A stretch of 64,000 bases of DNA from Saprospirales bacterium (lineage in GTDB: Bacteria > Bacteroidota > Bacteroidia > Chitinophagales > JADIYW01), in assembly GCA_016711605.1 (NCBI GenBank), contig JADJSS010000045.1, positions 62,001 through 126,000 on the forward strand, written 5' to 3'. Positions 27,111-37,057 of the stretch are shown here, piece after piece (the first letter of the stretch is position 1; every line of letters starts with the position of its first letter). The notes under the pieces are model-generated. The model did not search any database. It was not told the DNA's origin and was given only the letters and a program-made list of their open reading frames with translations. The position numbers were made by a program, and so were the translations under genes.

Positions 27111-27728
27111 TTATTTTTTAACAGTTGTTGTTTTTTTAGTTGTTGTTGTAGTTTTCTTAACTGGAGCTTTAGCCGTTGTTTTAGCTTTTGTTGTTGTTTT
27201 CTTAGCTGTTGTAGTTGTTGCTGCAGTTTTTGATTTTACTATTGGTGTAGAAGTAGCAGTTGTAGCAGCAGTTGTAGGTGCTGGTGTTGGAATAATAGTT
27301 GATGGCTCACTTGCAGTTGGTACTGTAGCTGGTGCTTCAACCGTTCCGCTAATTCTTAAAACTACAGGTGAGTTTTTAGCATTAGAGTTAACTGTTACAC
27401 TTTTAGAAAAAGGTCCAACACGGTGAGTGTCATAGTGAACTTTAATTTCTGCTTTTTGTCCTGGCATAATTGGTTCTTTTGGATACGTTGGAACTGTACA
27501 ACCACATGAACCATGTGCTTCGCTAATTACAATTGGAGTTTTACCTTCATTCGTAAATGAAAATACACGATTTCCGTCTGCATCTTGTTTTATAGTGCCA
27601 TAGTCAATTGCGTCTTTTGCAAAACTCATGGTTGGTGCATTTGGATCAGCAGCTGGAGCTGTGCCATCTTGTGCAAATACGCCAAACGTACCTGCGAACA
27701 TTGTCATTGCTAATAATAATTTTTTCAT
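27111..27728 (-). CDS. DUF1573 protein with a Thr/Lys-rich tail
   Basis: A signal peptide (about 1-19, ending in FAQ) is followed by a DUF1573 domain (about 30-135) with 'IDYGTIKQDADGNRVFSFTN', the conserved GSCGCTVP cysteines and 'PIMPGQKAEIKVHYDT'. These Ig-like domains are very common secreted proteins in Bacteroidota. The last 70 residues are low complexity: first Ala/Thr/Pro, then repeated KTTTK and TTKK blocks, giving a strongly basic end. Such a tail resembles polymer- or nucleic-acid-binding tails, but no function can be assigned. The gene is flanked by a good promoter and a terminator, so it is monocistronic. Confidence 0.88.
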   Translation of the reverse strand: MKKLLLAMTMFAGTFGVFAQDGTAPAADPNAPTMSFAKDAIDYGTIKQDADGNRVFSFTNEGKTPIVISEAHGSCGCTVPTYPKEPIMPGQKAEIKVHYDTHRVGPFSKSVTVNSNAKNSPVVLRISGTVEAPATVPTASEPSTIIPTPAPTTAATTATSTPIVKSKTAATTTTAKKTTTKAKTTAKAPVKKTTTTTKKTTTVKK

Positions 27729-27754
27729 GATGTTATTTTTTTTAATTGATAAAG

Positions 27755-27786
27755 CAAATGTAATGCCTTTTTTTACACATCGTCAA
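27755..27786 (-). promoter_or_regulatory. Promoter of the DUF1573 gene
   Basis: On the minus strand, TTG (27784-27786), a 21-bp spacer, then TACATTTG (27755-27762): both Bacteroidota promoter elements with permitted spacing, 26 bp before the ATG. Confidence 0.62.
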
Positions 27787-27846
27787 TATCATAAAAAAAT
27801 TTAAGTATAGTTTAACAAATTCTGGTCAATGTTTAAAAAACAAAGG

Positions 27847-27854
27847 TATATTTG
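27847..27854 (+). promoter_or_regulatory. Candidate -7 box
   Basis: TATATTTG, a match to TAnnTTTG, 18 bp before the beta-barrel gene's ATG at 27873. Confidence 0.45.
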
Positions 27855-27872
27855 TACTAAATTCAGAATTAG

Positions 27873-28529
27873 ATGCGATTTTATAGCTTTATACTTTTCT
27901 CTTTTTTATTAACAACTTCTTCTTTTGCTGAAGTTGGTGTTTTGGCTGGAGCTCGTGCAGGAATGAACATTGCACATCTCAGAAAATTTGAAACGCCAGC
28001 TGGATTTAAAAATAGCGTAAATCTTGGCTCAGATATAGCTGCTATGTTAAGAATTGACTTTAATAAATTCATCGGTTTTCAAGCAGAAATTGAGTTTTCC
28101 CAAAAAGGACAAGCTTGGAAAGCTTCTGTTGATTCTGCTAAATATTACAATAAACAAGTGTTGAATTATATTCAAATTCCACTTTTAGCTGTTGCTCGAT
28201 TTGGTAATGATAAAGTAAAAGCAGTTATACAATTAGGTCCATATTTAGCTTATTGGGCTGGTGGTTACACTCAAACTTCTACTCAAGTAGATAAAACTAG
28301 CAGAGAATCAACCAATACAAAATACCTTTTTACTAAAAATGATAATCGCTTAGATGTTGGTATCACTTCAGGTTTAGGTGTTAACGTTAAAGTTGGAAAA
28401 GGTTGGATAGAAGTGTTGGCTCGTCATAATGCTGGCTTTTTAAGCACCGCTAAAAAAAACAGCGGTTTGCCAAATGCTTACAATTGTAACTTTAGCTTAT
28501 CACTTGGTTATTTATATACTATTAAATAA
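27873..28529 (+). CDS. Outer-membrane beta-barrel protein (PorT-like family)
   Basis: A 218-residue protein with a signal peptide (about 1-19). Alternating hydrophobic strands follow ('GVLAGARAGMNIAHL', 'IGFQAEIEFSQKG', 'NYIQIPLLAVARFG', 'VIQLGPYLAYWAGG', 'LDVGITSGLGVNVKVG'), ending 'FSLSLGYLYTIK', as expected of a small eight-strand barrel. 'YIQIPLL' followed by a GPYLAY-type strand is characteristic of PorT-family barrels common in Bacteroidota. Whether it is the T9SS component PorT itself cannot be decided, as many paralogues exist. Confidence 0.8.
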   Translation: MRFYSFILFSFLLTTSSFAEVGVLAGARAGMNIAHLRKFETPAGFKNSVNLGSDIAAMLRIDFNKFIGFQAEIEFSQKGQAWKASVDSAKYYNKQVLNYIQIPLLAVARFGNDKVKAVIQLGPYLAYWAGGYTQTSTQVDKTSRESTNTKYLFTKNDNRLDVGITSGLGVNVKVGKGWIEVLARHNAGFLSTAKKNSGLPNAYNCNFSLSLGYLYTIK

Positions 28530-28543
28530 GTGATTTTATATTT

Positions 28544-29191
28544 CTAAATTCTTTCTAATTTTTTGTAGACAATAAAAGAATAAATTATTGGAACAAAAAC
28601 TGAAATAATTATAAGTGTAATAAACAAAGTTTCATTTGGAAAATTAGCTATGTACAATACAATCAGAATTATTCCTGTAATAAAAAATAACTTTCCAGCC
28701 AGATCATGCGTTTTCTTCCATACAAATTCATTCGCAAGTGTCCATGGTGTTTTAATTCCTAAAAAATAATTTTGTGGAATAGTTTGAAAGTAATTACCTA
28801 AAACCATAAATAAAAAACCTATTAGCAGCATTATAGAATTTTGCATTCTAAATTGAAGATCGACTGCGCTCTTAAGACTAAACAACGATAAGACTGAAAT
28901 AAAAAGCAGCATACTAAATTTTAATTTATAATAATTTTTGCTGTTCACATCAAATTTTTTATTTGGATCAATAAAAGGTATCAGATTAAAAAGTAAATAA
29001 ATACTAATATTGATTCCAATCACAAAATACATAAATAAATTTTTGGTAGTCCAATTAGTAGGTTCACCGCTTATACTAAATTGAATTGGAACCATGTTAG
29101 GTATGCTTTTCCAAAAATAAATAAAGTAAATAATTGGTATCAGTACAATTATTAAAACTGGTAACTCTTTTTTCAAAATTATTTTTTTCAT
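28544..29191 (-). CDS. SdpI-like membrane protein
   Basis: A 215-residue protein with about six membrane segments. The N-terminal part has 'IPNMVPIQFSISGEPTNWTTK', typical of DUF1648. The C-terminal part has 'NYFLGIKTPWTLANEFVWKKTHDLAGK', the hallmark of the SdpI family, named after the Bacillus subtilis immunity protein against the SdpC toxin. It overlaps the upstream ArsR-type regulator by 4 bp, the sdpR-sdpI arrangement. No toxin gene is adjacent, so the role is probably in envelope stress or immunity to foreign peptides; that is inference. Confidence 0.85.
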   Translation of the reverse strand: MKKIILKKELPVLIIVLIPIIYFIYFWKSIPNMVPIQFSISGEPTNWTTKNLFMYFVIGINISIYLLFNLIPFIDPNKKFDVNSKNYYKLKFSMLLFISVLSLFSLKSAVDLQFRMQNSIMLLIGFLFMVLGNYFQTIPQNYFLGIKTPWTLANEFVWKKTHDLAGKLFFITGIILIVLYIANFPNETLFITLIIISVFVPIIYSFIVYKKLERI

Positions 29192-29448
29192 TTGTTATTT
29201 TTTAATGCAATTAAGAATGTCAACACATCATCTAAAATGGTAGTGTTTATTGAGTATATAATAAATTGACCTTGCTTTTCTATTGAAACTAGATCAGCTT
29301 GTTTTAATAAATCTAAATGATGTGAAATACTTGGTTTTGAAATATTAAATGCATCAGCAATTTCACCAGCACTCATATTTTTATTTTTCAAAAGTTGCAA
29401 AATCTCGCGCCTTGTTGAATCATTTAAAGCTTTAAATAAAATATCCAT
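29188..29448 (-). CDS. ArsR-family transcriptional regulator (SdpR-like)
   Basis: An 86-residue winged-helix repressor. 'LNDSTRREILQLLKNKNMSAGEIADAF' followed by 'ISKPSISHHLDLLKQADLV' is the ArsR helix-turn-helix, and 'IEKQGQFIIYSIN' forms the wing. There are no metal-binding cysteines, which fits the SdpR subgroup. It is translationally coupled to the SdpI-like gene and probably represses its own operon through the inverted repeat just upstream. Confidence 0.9.
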   Translation of the reverse strand: MDILFKALNDSTRREILQLLKNKNMSAGEIADAFNISKPSISHHLDLLKQADLVSIEKQGQFIIYSINTTILDDVLTFLIALKNNK

Positions 29449-29453
29449 TTATG

Positions 29454-29483
29454 TAGATGTTTATATAATTAGACAAATATCTA
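29454..29483. promoter_or_regulatory. Candidate operator of the sdpR-like regulator
   Basis: Inverted repeat TAGATGTTT ... AAATATCTA (one mismatch, 12-bp centre), beginning 6 bp upstream of the regulator's start codon. It is the expected kind of site for an ArsR dimer acting on its own promoter. Confidence 0.5.
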
Positions 29484-29621
29484 AATATTATTTTAATAAA
29501 TCAAGTTTTTTAAAGAAAATCTATACTTCATTTAAAAAAAACAAATAACTTGATAATCAACGCTAAATTTTTTTATTCAACCATGTGGAAAAATCGATTT
29601 AGTTTTCTATTTCTAGAATAA

Positions 29622-29629
29622 TACATTTG
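29622..29629 (+). promoter_or_regulatory. Candidate -7 box for parE
   Basis: TACATTTG, a match to TAnnTTTG, 60 bp before the parE ATG. The divergent gap 29449-29689 otherwise holds the ArsR operator and the leader repeats. Confidence 0.45.
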
Positions 29630-29653
29630 CTTGTTGGTGAAGTGCCTATAAAA

Positions 29654-29689
29654 CTTACCACTTTATTTCTTATAACTTATTACTATAAC
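29654..29689 (+). repeat. About five 7-bp units directly before the parE start codon
   Basis: Units of type CTTATAA / CTTATTA repeat up to base 29689; one extra T (29668) breaks the phase once. The ATG is at 29690. Confidence 0.65.
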
Positions 29690-31543
29690 ATGGCTGAAGC
29701 TCAATATACCGAAGATAATATTCGATCACTCGATTGGAAAGAACACATACGCTTGCGTCCAGGTATGTATATCGGAAAACTTGGCGATGGTACTTCGCCT
29801 GATGACGGAATTTATGTTTTGTTGAAAGAAATCATCGATAACTCGATTGATGAATTTGTAATGGGAAACGGCAAACAAATCGACATCGAAATAAAAGATA
29901 AAACCGTTACCGTGCGCGATTATGGTCGCGGAATTCCATTGGGTGCTGTAATTGATTGCGTTTCAAAAATTAATACTGGTGGAAAATACGATTCCGTTGC
30001 ATTCCAAAAATCTGTAGGTTTAAATGGCGTTGGTACCAAAGCAGTAAATGCACTTTCAACGAGTTTTATCGTAGAATCTATTCGCGACGGACAACTTAAA
30101 CGCGCAGAATTTGATAAAGGCGAATTAATTAAAGATCATAAAATAGAAAAAACAACTGAACGCAACGGAACAAAAATGGTGTTTGTTGCTGATAATTCTA
30201 TCTTTAAAAATTATACTTATTTATCAGAATTTGTTGACGAGCAATTGTGGAACTATGCTTACTTGAATGCTGGTTTAACCATGAATTACAATGGACAAAA
30301 ATTTGTTTCTAAAGATGGTTTAAAAGATTTGTTAATCAAAAAAACGAATGAAGCAGAATTGCGTTATCCAATTATTCATTTAAAAGATAAAGATATTGAA
30401 ATCGCCATCACACACAATAATCAATATGGTGAAGAATATTATTCGTTCGTAAATGGTCAATACACCACACAAGGTGGCACGCATTTAACTGCATTTAAAG
30501 AAGCGATTGTAAAAACAGTACGTGAGTTTTATAAAAAACAATTTGAGGCATCAGATATTCGTCAGGCAATTGTTGGCGCAATTTCTGTTCGTGTGCAAGA
30601 ACCTGTTTTTGAATCGCAAACAAAAACAAAATTAGGTTCGCAAAATATGTGGATGGATGGACCAACGATGAAAGGTTTTATCAACGATTTTATCAAAAAT
30701 AATTTAGATCCGTTTTTACATAAAAATCCAACAGTTGCTGATGCTTTGTTTAAACGAATTCAACAGTCTGAACGAGAAAGAAAAGATTTATCTGGCATCA
30801 GAAAATTAGCAAATGAACGAGCAAAATCGGCAAATTTGCACAACAAAAAACTAAGAGATTGTCGAATACATTATACCGATGAAAAACATCAAAATCATCA
30901 GAAAACAACCTTGTTTATTACCGAAGGCGATTCAGCTTCTGGCTCTATCACAAAAGCAAGAAATCCAGAATCGCAGGCAGTTTTTTCATTGCGTGGAAAG
31001 CCGTTAAATTGTTATGGTTTGACCAAAAAAATTGTTTATCAAAACGAAGAATTTAATTTATTACAACATGCGTTAGATATTGAAGAAGATGTTGAAAATT
31101 TGCGCTACAATAATGTAGTTATAGCAACAGATGCTGACGTTGATGGCATGCACATTCGTTTATTATTGATGACATTTTTCTTGCAATTTTTTCCTGAATT
31201 AGTAAAGAAAGGACATTTGTATGTTTTAGAAACACCTTTATTTAGAATTCGCGATAAAAAAGAAACCATTTACTGTTACTCTGAACAAGAAAAATTAGCA
31301 GCGATAGAAAAATTAAAAGGCAAACCAGAAATCACACGATTCAAAGGTTTAGGCGAAATTTCACCACACGAATTTGAAGATTTTATTTCTGAAAATATTC
31401 GTTTAGCACCAGTATTACTAAAAAGCAGCCAAAGCATCGAACAACTTTTAGAATATTACATGGGAAAAAACACACCAGACAGACAAGTATTTATTATAGA
31501 TAATTTGAAAGTAGAAAAAGACGAACCAGTTTTAAATGATTAA
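29690..31543 (+). CDS. parE: DNA topoisomerase IV subunit B
   Basis: ATPase subunit of topoisomerase IV, which decatenates replicated chromosomes. The start at 29690 gives MAEAQYTEDNIRSLDWKEHI; a TTG at 29627 would add 21 residues encoded by the repeat leader. GHKL ATP-site motifs are 'EIIDNSIDEFVMG' and 'VRDYGRGIPLG'. The TOPRIM domain has 'FITEGDSASGSITKARN' and the metal-binding 'ATDADVDGMHIR'. 617 residues, complete. The gene is 40 bp upstream of parC and forms an operon with it. The shorter length, without the GyrB insert, and the pairing with the adjacent A subunit favour ParE over GyrB. Confidence 0.95.
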   Translation: MAEAQYTEDNIRSLDWKEHIRLRPGMYIGKLGDGTSPDDGIYVLLKEIIDNSIDEFVMGNGKQIDIEIKDKTVTVRDYGRGIPLGAVIDCVSKINTGGKYDSVAFQKSVGLNGVGTKAVNALSTSFIVESIRDGQLKRAEFDKGELIKDHKIEKTTERNGTKMVFVADNSIFKNYTYLSEFVDEQLWNYAYLNAGLTMNYNGQKFVSKDGLKDLLIKKTNEAELRYPIIHLKDKDIEIAITHNNQYGEEYYSFVNGQYTTQGGTHLTAFKEAIVKTVREFYKKQFEASDIRQAIVGAISVRVQEPVFESQTKTKLGSQNMWMDGPTMKGFINDFIKNNLDPFLHKNPTVADALFKRIQQSERERKDLSGIRKLANERAKSANLHNKKLRDCRIHYTDEKHQNHQKTTLFITEGDSASGSITKARNPESQAVFSLRGKPLNCYGLTKKIVYQNEEFNLLQHALDIEEDVENLRYNNVVIATDADVDGMHIRLLLMTFFLQFFPELVKKGHLYVLETPLFRIRDKKETIYCYSEQEKLAAIEKLKGKPEITRFKGLGEISPHEFEDFISENIRLAPVLLKSSQSIEQLLEYYMGKNTPDRQVFIIDNLKVEKDEPVLND

Positions 31544-31583
31544 TCTTTATCTGAATAAATTTTAAATAGACAAACAAAAAACA

Positions 31584-34164
31584 ATGTCAGAACAAGAACA
31601 CGAACACCACGAAAACCATGTAACCATGGTTGATGGTTTATATAAAGAATGGTTTTTAGATTACGCATCGTATGTAATTTTAGAACGCGCAGTGCCAGCA
31701 ATATATGATGGTTTAAAGCCAGTACAACGCCGAATTTTACATGCATTAAAAGAAATGGACGATGGTCGTTTCAACAAAGTTGCCAATGTAATTGGCAGCA
31801 CCATGCAATATCATCCACACGGCGACGCAAGTATCAACGAAGCCATTGTAAACATAGGACAAAAAGATTTATTACTCGATTGTCAGGGAAATTGGGGCGA
31901 CATCAGAACTGGCGACAGTGCTGCAGCACCGCGTTATATTGAAACACGTTTATCAAAATTTGCGTTAGATGTAGTTTTCAATGAAGATACAACAGAATGG
32001 CAAGTTTCATACGATGGTAGAAAACGCGAACCAGTAAATTTTCCGGTAAAATTTCCATTGTTATTAGCACAAGGCGCAGAAGGTATTGCTGTTGGTTTAT
32101 CAACGAAAGTGATGCCGCATAATTTTTGCGAATTAATTGAAGCATCTATAAAATACTTACGAAAAGAAACCTTCGAAATCTTTCCTGATTTTTTAACTGG
32201 TGGTTTGGTTGATGTTAAAGAATATAATGACGGCAAGCGTGGTGGCAGAATTCGCGTGCGTGCAAAAATTGAAATCGTAGATAAAAAAACATTGCGTGTT
32301 ACCGAAATTCCGTTTGGTTCAACCACAACAGATTTAATTGATTCCATTTTAAAAGCTAATGAAAAAGGTAAAATTAAAATTAAAAAAGTTACGGATAATA
32401 CTGCAAAACATGTTGAAATTTTCATAGAGTTGCAACCAAATATTTCACCAAGCGTAACTGTTGATGCGTTGTATGCTTTTTCTGATTGTGAAATGTCTAT
32501 TTCACCAAATACTTGTGTCATTATTAAAGATAAACCACATTTTATTGGTGTCACCGAAGCATTAAAGTATTCCACAGATTTAACCGTAAAATTATTACAG
32601 CGCGAACTTGAAATAAACTTACAAGAACTCGAAGATAAATGGCATTTTTCTTCTTTAGAAAAAATATTTATCGAACATAAAATCTATCGCGATATTGAAG
32701 AAGAAGAAACGTGGCAAGGTGTCATCACTGCAATAGATAAAGGTTTAGAGCCACATAAAAAACTGTTGATGCGTGAAGTAACCACAGAAGATATTGAACG
32801 CTTAACAGAAATAAAAATCAAACGCATTTCTAAATTCGATAAAAAGAAAGCTGATGAATTGATTAAAGGTTTGGAAGATGCGATGGAAGAGACAAAGAAA
32901 AATCTGAAATCATTAACTAAATATGCTATAAAATACTTTGAAGATTTATTAAAAAAATACGGAAAAGGAAGAGAACGAAAAACAGAAATTGCCATTTTTG
33001 ATACGGTTGAAATTAAACAAGTTGCAGCCAACAATGAAAAGTTATACGTCAACAGAGTAGAAGGTTTTATTGGCTTTGGCAAAGATTTGAAGAAAGAAGA
33101 ATTAGTTTCAGAATGTTCAGATATCGATGATATTATTGCCTTTATGAAAGATGGCACGATGAAAGTAGTACGCAATGCAGAAAAAATATTTGTTGGTAAA
33201 GATATTATTCACGTTGCTGTTTGGAAAAAAAGCGATGAACGTACAACGTATAATTGTGTATTTAGATGGAAAATCAGGCACCAGTTATGCAAAACGGTTT
33301 AATGTAACTTCTATCACACGCGACAAAGAATATCCAATTACACAAGGAAATCCAAAGTCTAAAGTTTTATATTTTTCAGTAAATCCAAATGGTGAAGCAG
33401 AAGCATGTAATGTGGTGTTGTCGCCAACTTGCAGTGCACGCAACAAAGTTTTTGAATTTGATTTTTTTAATTTAGATATCAAAGGAAGAAGCTCAAATGG
33501 AAATATTGTAACCAAATATCCAGTTAAAAAAGTAGAGCAAAAAACAAAAGGAAGAACAACTCTAGGTGGTGTTGAAATTTGGTTAGATGATACGGTTGGT
33601 CGTTTAAATATTGACAAACGTGGAAGATATTTAGGCACTTTCCAAAATGAAGATAAAATTTTAGTGGTGCTGAAAAACGGAGAATATTACTTAACTAATT
33701 TTGAATTAAGTAACAGATATGTGATGAATGATGTTGTTGCAATTGATAAATTATATCCAACAACTACCATTTCAGCGGTGCATTATTCAGATGCTAAAAA
33801 ATGTAATTATGTGAAACGATTCAATATTGAAACCAACACCATAGATACTAAATACAATTTTATTTCTGATGAAAATAATGCAAAACTTGTTTTTGCAACC
33901 TTGTTTTCCAATCCAACTATTGAATATAAAATGGATGTAGGAAAAGGAAAAATTGGCGATGCAGAAACCGTAAATCTTGCAGAATTTATTGAAGTAAAAG
34001 GTTGGAAAGCAATAGGCAATAAATTGTGTGGTGGAACTATAAAAGAAGTAAAAATGATTGAAACAGCACACGACGACGACGAACAAGCCATCAATTTTGA
34101 TATCGATTTTGAAATCACGAATCTGAAAGACAAACCAGAACCAGAACAAGGCGAGTTGTTTTAA
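31584..34164 (+). CDS. parC: DNA topoisomerase IV subunit A (frame broken near 33250)
   Basis: Breakage-rejoining subunit. The N-terminal core shows 'LKPVQRRILHALKEMDDGRFNKVANVIG', 'YHPHGDASI' and the catalytic tyrosine in 'APRYIET'. Near 33250 the first frame runs into 'TTYNCVFRW', while the other frame continues correctly as 'VYLDGKSGTSYAKRFNVTSI' into the beta-pinwheel C-terminal domain. The frames are joined by a net -2 (for example a lost AT in TATAATATTGTG) or +1 change at 33250-33256. The corrected product is about 860 residues, normal for Bacteroidota. The gene is essential, so an assembly error is the likely cause. The tail is acidic. Confidence 0.94.
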
Positions 34165-34242
34165 AATCTGTCTTTGTTTTCTATTTAAAAGTTTTATTAA
34201 TTCGAATTTTATTTCTTATCTCAAATTCATTTTTTATTTCAA

Positions 34243-34284
34243 TTGTAAACCGTAAATTGTCAGTTGTAAATTTTAAATACAATT
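34243..34284 (+). repeat. Six 7-bp units directly before the GMC oxidoreductase start codon
   Basis: TTGTAAA-type heptads (with variants such as CCGTAAA) from 34243 to 34284; the ATG is at 34285, in phase with the 7-bp period (42 bp). The rest of the 120-bp gap is AT-rich without recognisable signals. Confidence 0.7.
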
Positions 34285-35879
34285 ATGGCAAATCAACAAT
34301 TTGATTACGACTATGTAATAATCGGCAGCGGTTTTGGTGGCTCGGTTTCGGCATTGCGTTTATCCGAAAAGGATATAAAGTGTTAGTGATTGAAAAAGGA
34401 AAATGGTTTAATAAACCAGAAGATTTTGCCAAATCAAATTGGAATTTACGCAAATGGATGTGGATGCCAAGTCTTGGTTTACAAGGTTTATTTAAACTCA
34501 CATTTTATCGTCATGTTGCCATCGTGAGTGGTGTTGGTGTTGGTGGTGGCTCATTAGTATACGCAAATACATTACCAATTCCAAAATCAGAATTTTTTAA
34601 TTCAGGTCATTGGAATGGATTAGAAAATTGGGAAGAAAATCTAAAACCATTTTATGATGTTTCTTTAAAAATGTTAGGTGCTGAGCGTCATCCGTACATG
34701 AGCAAAAGTGATAAAGTAATGCAGCAACTAGCCATTAATATTGGTCGACCAGATTCATTCGATAAAACAAATGTTGCAGTTTATTTTGGTAAACCAGATG
34801 TAACTGTAAAAGATCCATATTTTGACGGAAAAGGTCCAGATAGAACAGGTTGTAATTTGTGTGGTGGTTGTATGATTGGCTGTCGTTTCAATGCAAAAAA
34901 CACACTCGATAAAAATTATTTATACTTAGCACAACAACTAGGTGCAGAAATTTTAGCAGAAAAAATAGTCTACGATGTTCAACCATTAAATGCTGACGGA
35001 AGCGATGGCTACGAAATTAAATTCAAAGATTCATTGTCGAATTTTTTTCCAAAAAAAGGAAGTGTAAAAGCAAAAGGTGTCATCTTTGCTGGTGGTGTTT
35101 TAGGTACAGTTGATTTATTATTGAACTTAAAAGAAACTAGTTTGCCAAATTTATCAGATACAGTTGGGTCTGGTTTGCGTACCAATTCAGAAAGTTTAAT
35201 TGCAGTTACATCATTTGAAAAAGACACCGTTTTTTCTGAAGGCATCGCAATTGGTTCTATCATCAACATTGATGAAAGCAGACATATTGAACCTGTAAAA
35301 TATTCTGAAGGTTCTGGATTTTGGAGAATATTTATGGCGCCAATGGTGCAAGGAAAAAATATTTTTATTCGATTTTTTAATATGATGAAAGATTTTGTCA
35401 TGCATCCAATTGGAAACTTTAAAGCATTTTTTATTGACGATTGGAGCAAACGAAGTCAGATATTATTGTATATGGAAAGTATAGATTCAACTTTGCGTTT
35501 TAAACGTGCTCCATTTGGTAGAATGAAAACAAATATGGATAATGGTCCAGCACCAACAGCATTCAATCCAAAAGCACAAGAATTAGCTCATGAAGTAGAA
35601 AAGATAGTTAATGGCAAAGCCATGGTCATGAGCACAGAAACATTATTTGGTATTCCAACAACGGCACATATTTTAGGTGGTGCATGTATGGGAAAAGATG
35701 CTCAATCTGGTGTGATTGATAAAAACAATAACGTCTTTAACTATAAAAACATGATGGTTTGCGATGGCAGCATGATGTCAGCAAATCCTGGTGTAAATCC
35801 GAGTTTAAGTATTACGGCAATTTCAGAAAGAGCCATGAGTTTAATATTAAATAAATCGCAAAATCCAGATTTTAATTAA
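34285..35879 (+). CDS. GMC oxidoreductase, cholesterol-oxidase-like (frame broken by one missing A)
   Basis: An FAD-dependent GMC-family oxidoreductase of about 531 residues once corrected. The N-terminus from 34285 carries the FAD dinucleotide motif 'YVIIGSGFGGSVSALRLSE'. At 34367-34370 one A is missing from a run, and adding it continues as 'KGYKVLVIEKGKWF'. Further landmarks are 'VSGVGVGGGSLVYANTL', a cysteine cluster 'TGCNLCGGCMIGC' near residue 190 followed by 'NAKNTLDKNYLYLA', and the C-terminal FAD-binding 'VCDGSMMSANPGVNPSLSI'. The cysteine cluster recurs in this GMC subgroup and could hold an iron-sulfur centre or zinc. It converges with the next gene, overlapping its stop by 4 bp. 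Confidence 0.9.
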
Positions 35880-36475
35880 TTCCAATATTCAAAAGCAATA
35901 ATAATTTTGCGTTCTTTAAAATCATTAGAAGCACCATCAAATATTTTTTTGGTTACATAGCCAATTTTTACTTTTTTATTTTTTATCGAATTTAAGTCTT
36001 TGGTAATTTCATCAGCACCACTGAAATAATCTATTAAATAAAAATTCCGAATATCACCAGTGCTTTCTTCCAATCCAATTATAACAATATCCGATTTTGT
36101 AACACTACTCACTTTTCCTTCTACAAACTCATAATCTGTACTTTTTGATTCATCGACATCATTTGGAAATTTTTGTGCTAAAGAAATAAATGCAGGACAT
36201 TTTGCAACTAATTTCATTCCAATTTTTTCACCAACTTTTTCTGCTGCAGCTTCATCAGTTAAGTCTAAATCATGTTCTTTTACTAAACCACTTAAGTTTG
36301 AAATAGTTGCTTCTTCAATACATTTGGTTGCTTTTTCTTCCAATATTTTTGGTGAAAGTGTAAGGTCGATTTTTGACATACATTCGCAACTTTGTTTTAC
36401 AGCTTTGTCCGTATATTTTTGTGCAATTGCAATTGTGAATGAAGTAGATAAAATGATTGTAATAATTAATCTCAT
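35876..36475 (-). CDS. Secreted hypothetical protein with conserved cysteines
   Basis: A 199-residue protein with a signal peptide (about 1-18). The N-terminal helical region has 'AVKQSCECMSKIDLTLSP' and further cysteines at 'ATKCIEEA' and 'VAKCPAF', a pattern seen in many uncharacterised Bacteroidota periplasmic proteins. The C-terminal half is beta-rich, including 'VEGKVSSVTKSDIVIIGLEE', an OB-like or SH3-like stretch. I do not recognise a functional family. It shares 4 bp at its 3' end with the convergent GMC oxidoreductase gene. Confidence 0.72.
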   Translation of the reverse strand: MRLIITIILSTSFTIAIAQKYTDKAVKQSCECMSKIDLTLSPKILEEKATKCIEEATISNLSGLVKEHDLDLTDEAAAEKVGEKIGMKLVAKCPAFISLAQKFPNDVDESKSTDYEFVEGKVSSVTKSDIVIIGLEESTGDIRNFYLIDYFSGADEITKDLNSIKNKKVKIGYVTKKIFDGASNDFKERKIIIAFEYWN

Positions 36476-36529
36476 TGTTTTTGAATTATAAGTTTAAAAT
36501 GAAGTAAAGATATTTATTTTTTAGTAAAA

Positions 36530-37057
36530 TCAAATATCTTGCAAAGATTTGTGGTGTCGTTTTCGTTTATATTGTGTTCGTTTAAATTGATTTCCATCTT
36601 CAGATATAACACTAATATTTCCATCGACTTCCATGACTGCTAAACTAACATCTTGAATGGCACTCACACCGTGCTCACGAACGGCTGCTAATAATTCATC
36701 ATCGGTAAGCAATACATCTTTTAAATTTTTGTCTAAAATTTTACCATTATAAATTAAGGTAACTGGCTCTGATTGTATCAAATTCCGAATTGGTTTAAAT
36801 CGATACATTAAAAAACTAACCACCATATTCAACGCAAATAAAACAACACCTGCGGTCAAGCCACCAATCAAAGATGTATTTTCACCTACCATCGCATTTT
36901 GAACAGCATTACTTATTAAAACAACTAATGATAAATCAGTTATAGATAACTGCGAAAGTTCTCGCTTTCCAAAAATCCGAAAAGAAGCAACCATAAAAAT
37001 ATAAACAACAGAACTTCTGAATGCAATGTTTAACAATGAATGATAATCAAAATCCAT
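36530..37057 (-). CDS. DUF421 (YetF-like) membrane protein
   Basis: A 175-residue protein with three N-terminal membrane helices and a cytoplasmic domain. 'VYIFMVASFRIFGKRELSQLSITDLSLVVLISNAVQNAMVG' (about residues 17-57) is the DUF421 signature region; 'SEPVTLIYNGKILDKNL' and 'LLTDDELLAAVREHGVSAIQDVSLAVMEVDGNISVI' form the YetF-type C-terminal domain. The function of the family is unsettled. It is monocistronic, with divergent DUF1361 upstream. Confidence 0.9.
   Translation of the reverse strand: MDFDYHSLLNIAFRSSVVYIFMVASFRIFGKRELSQLSITDLSLVVLISNAVQNAMVGENTSLIGGLTAGVVLFALNMVVSFLMYRFKPIRNLIQSEPVTLIYNGKILDKNLKDVLLTDDELLAAVREHGVSAIQDVSLAVMEVDGNISVISEDGNQFKRTQYKRKRHHKSLQDI

Noticed and set aside
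31934..33175. Minus-strand open frames of 213 and 163 codons
   Set aside because: They lie antisense to the conserved parC core and have no coding character.
33285..34149. Minus-strand open frames of 108-120 codons
   Set aside because: Antisense to the parC C-terminal domain, with Phe-rich nonsense sequence.
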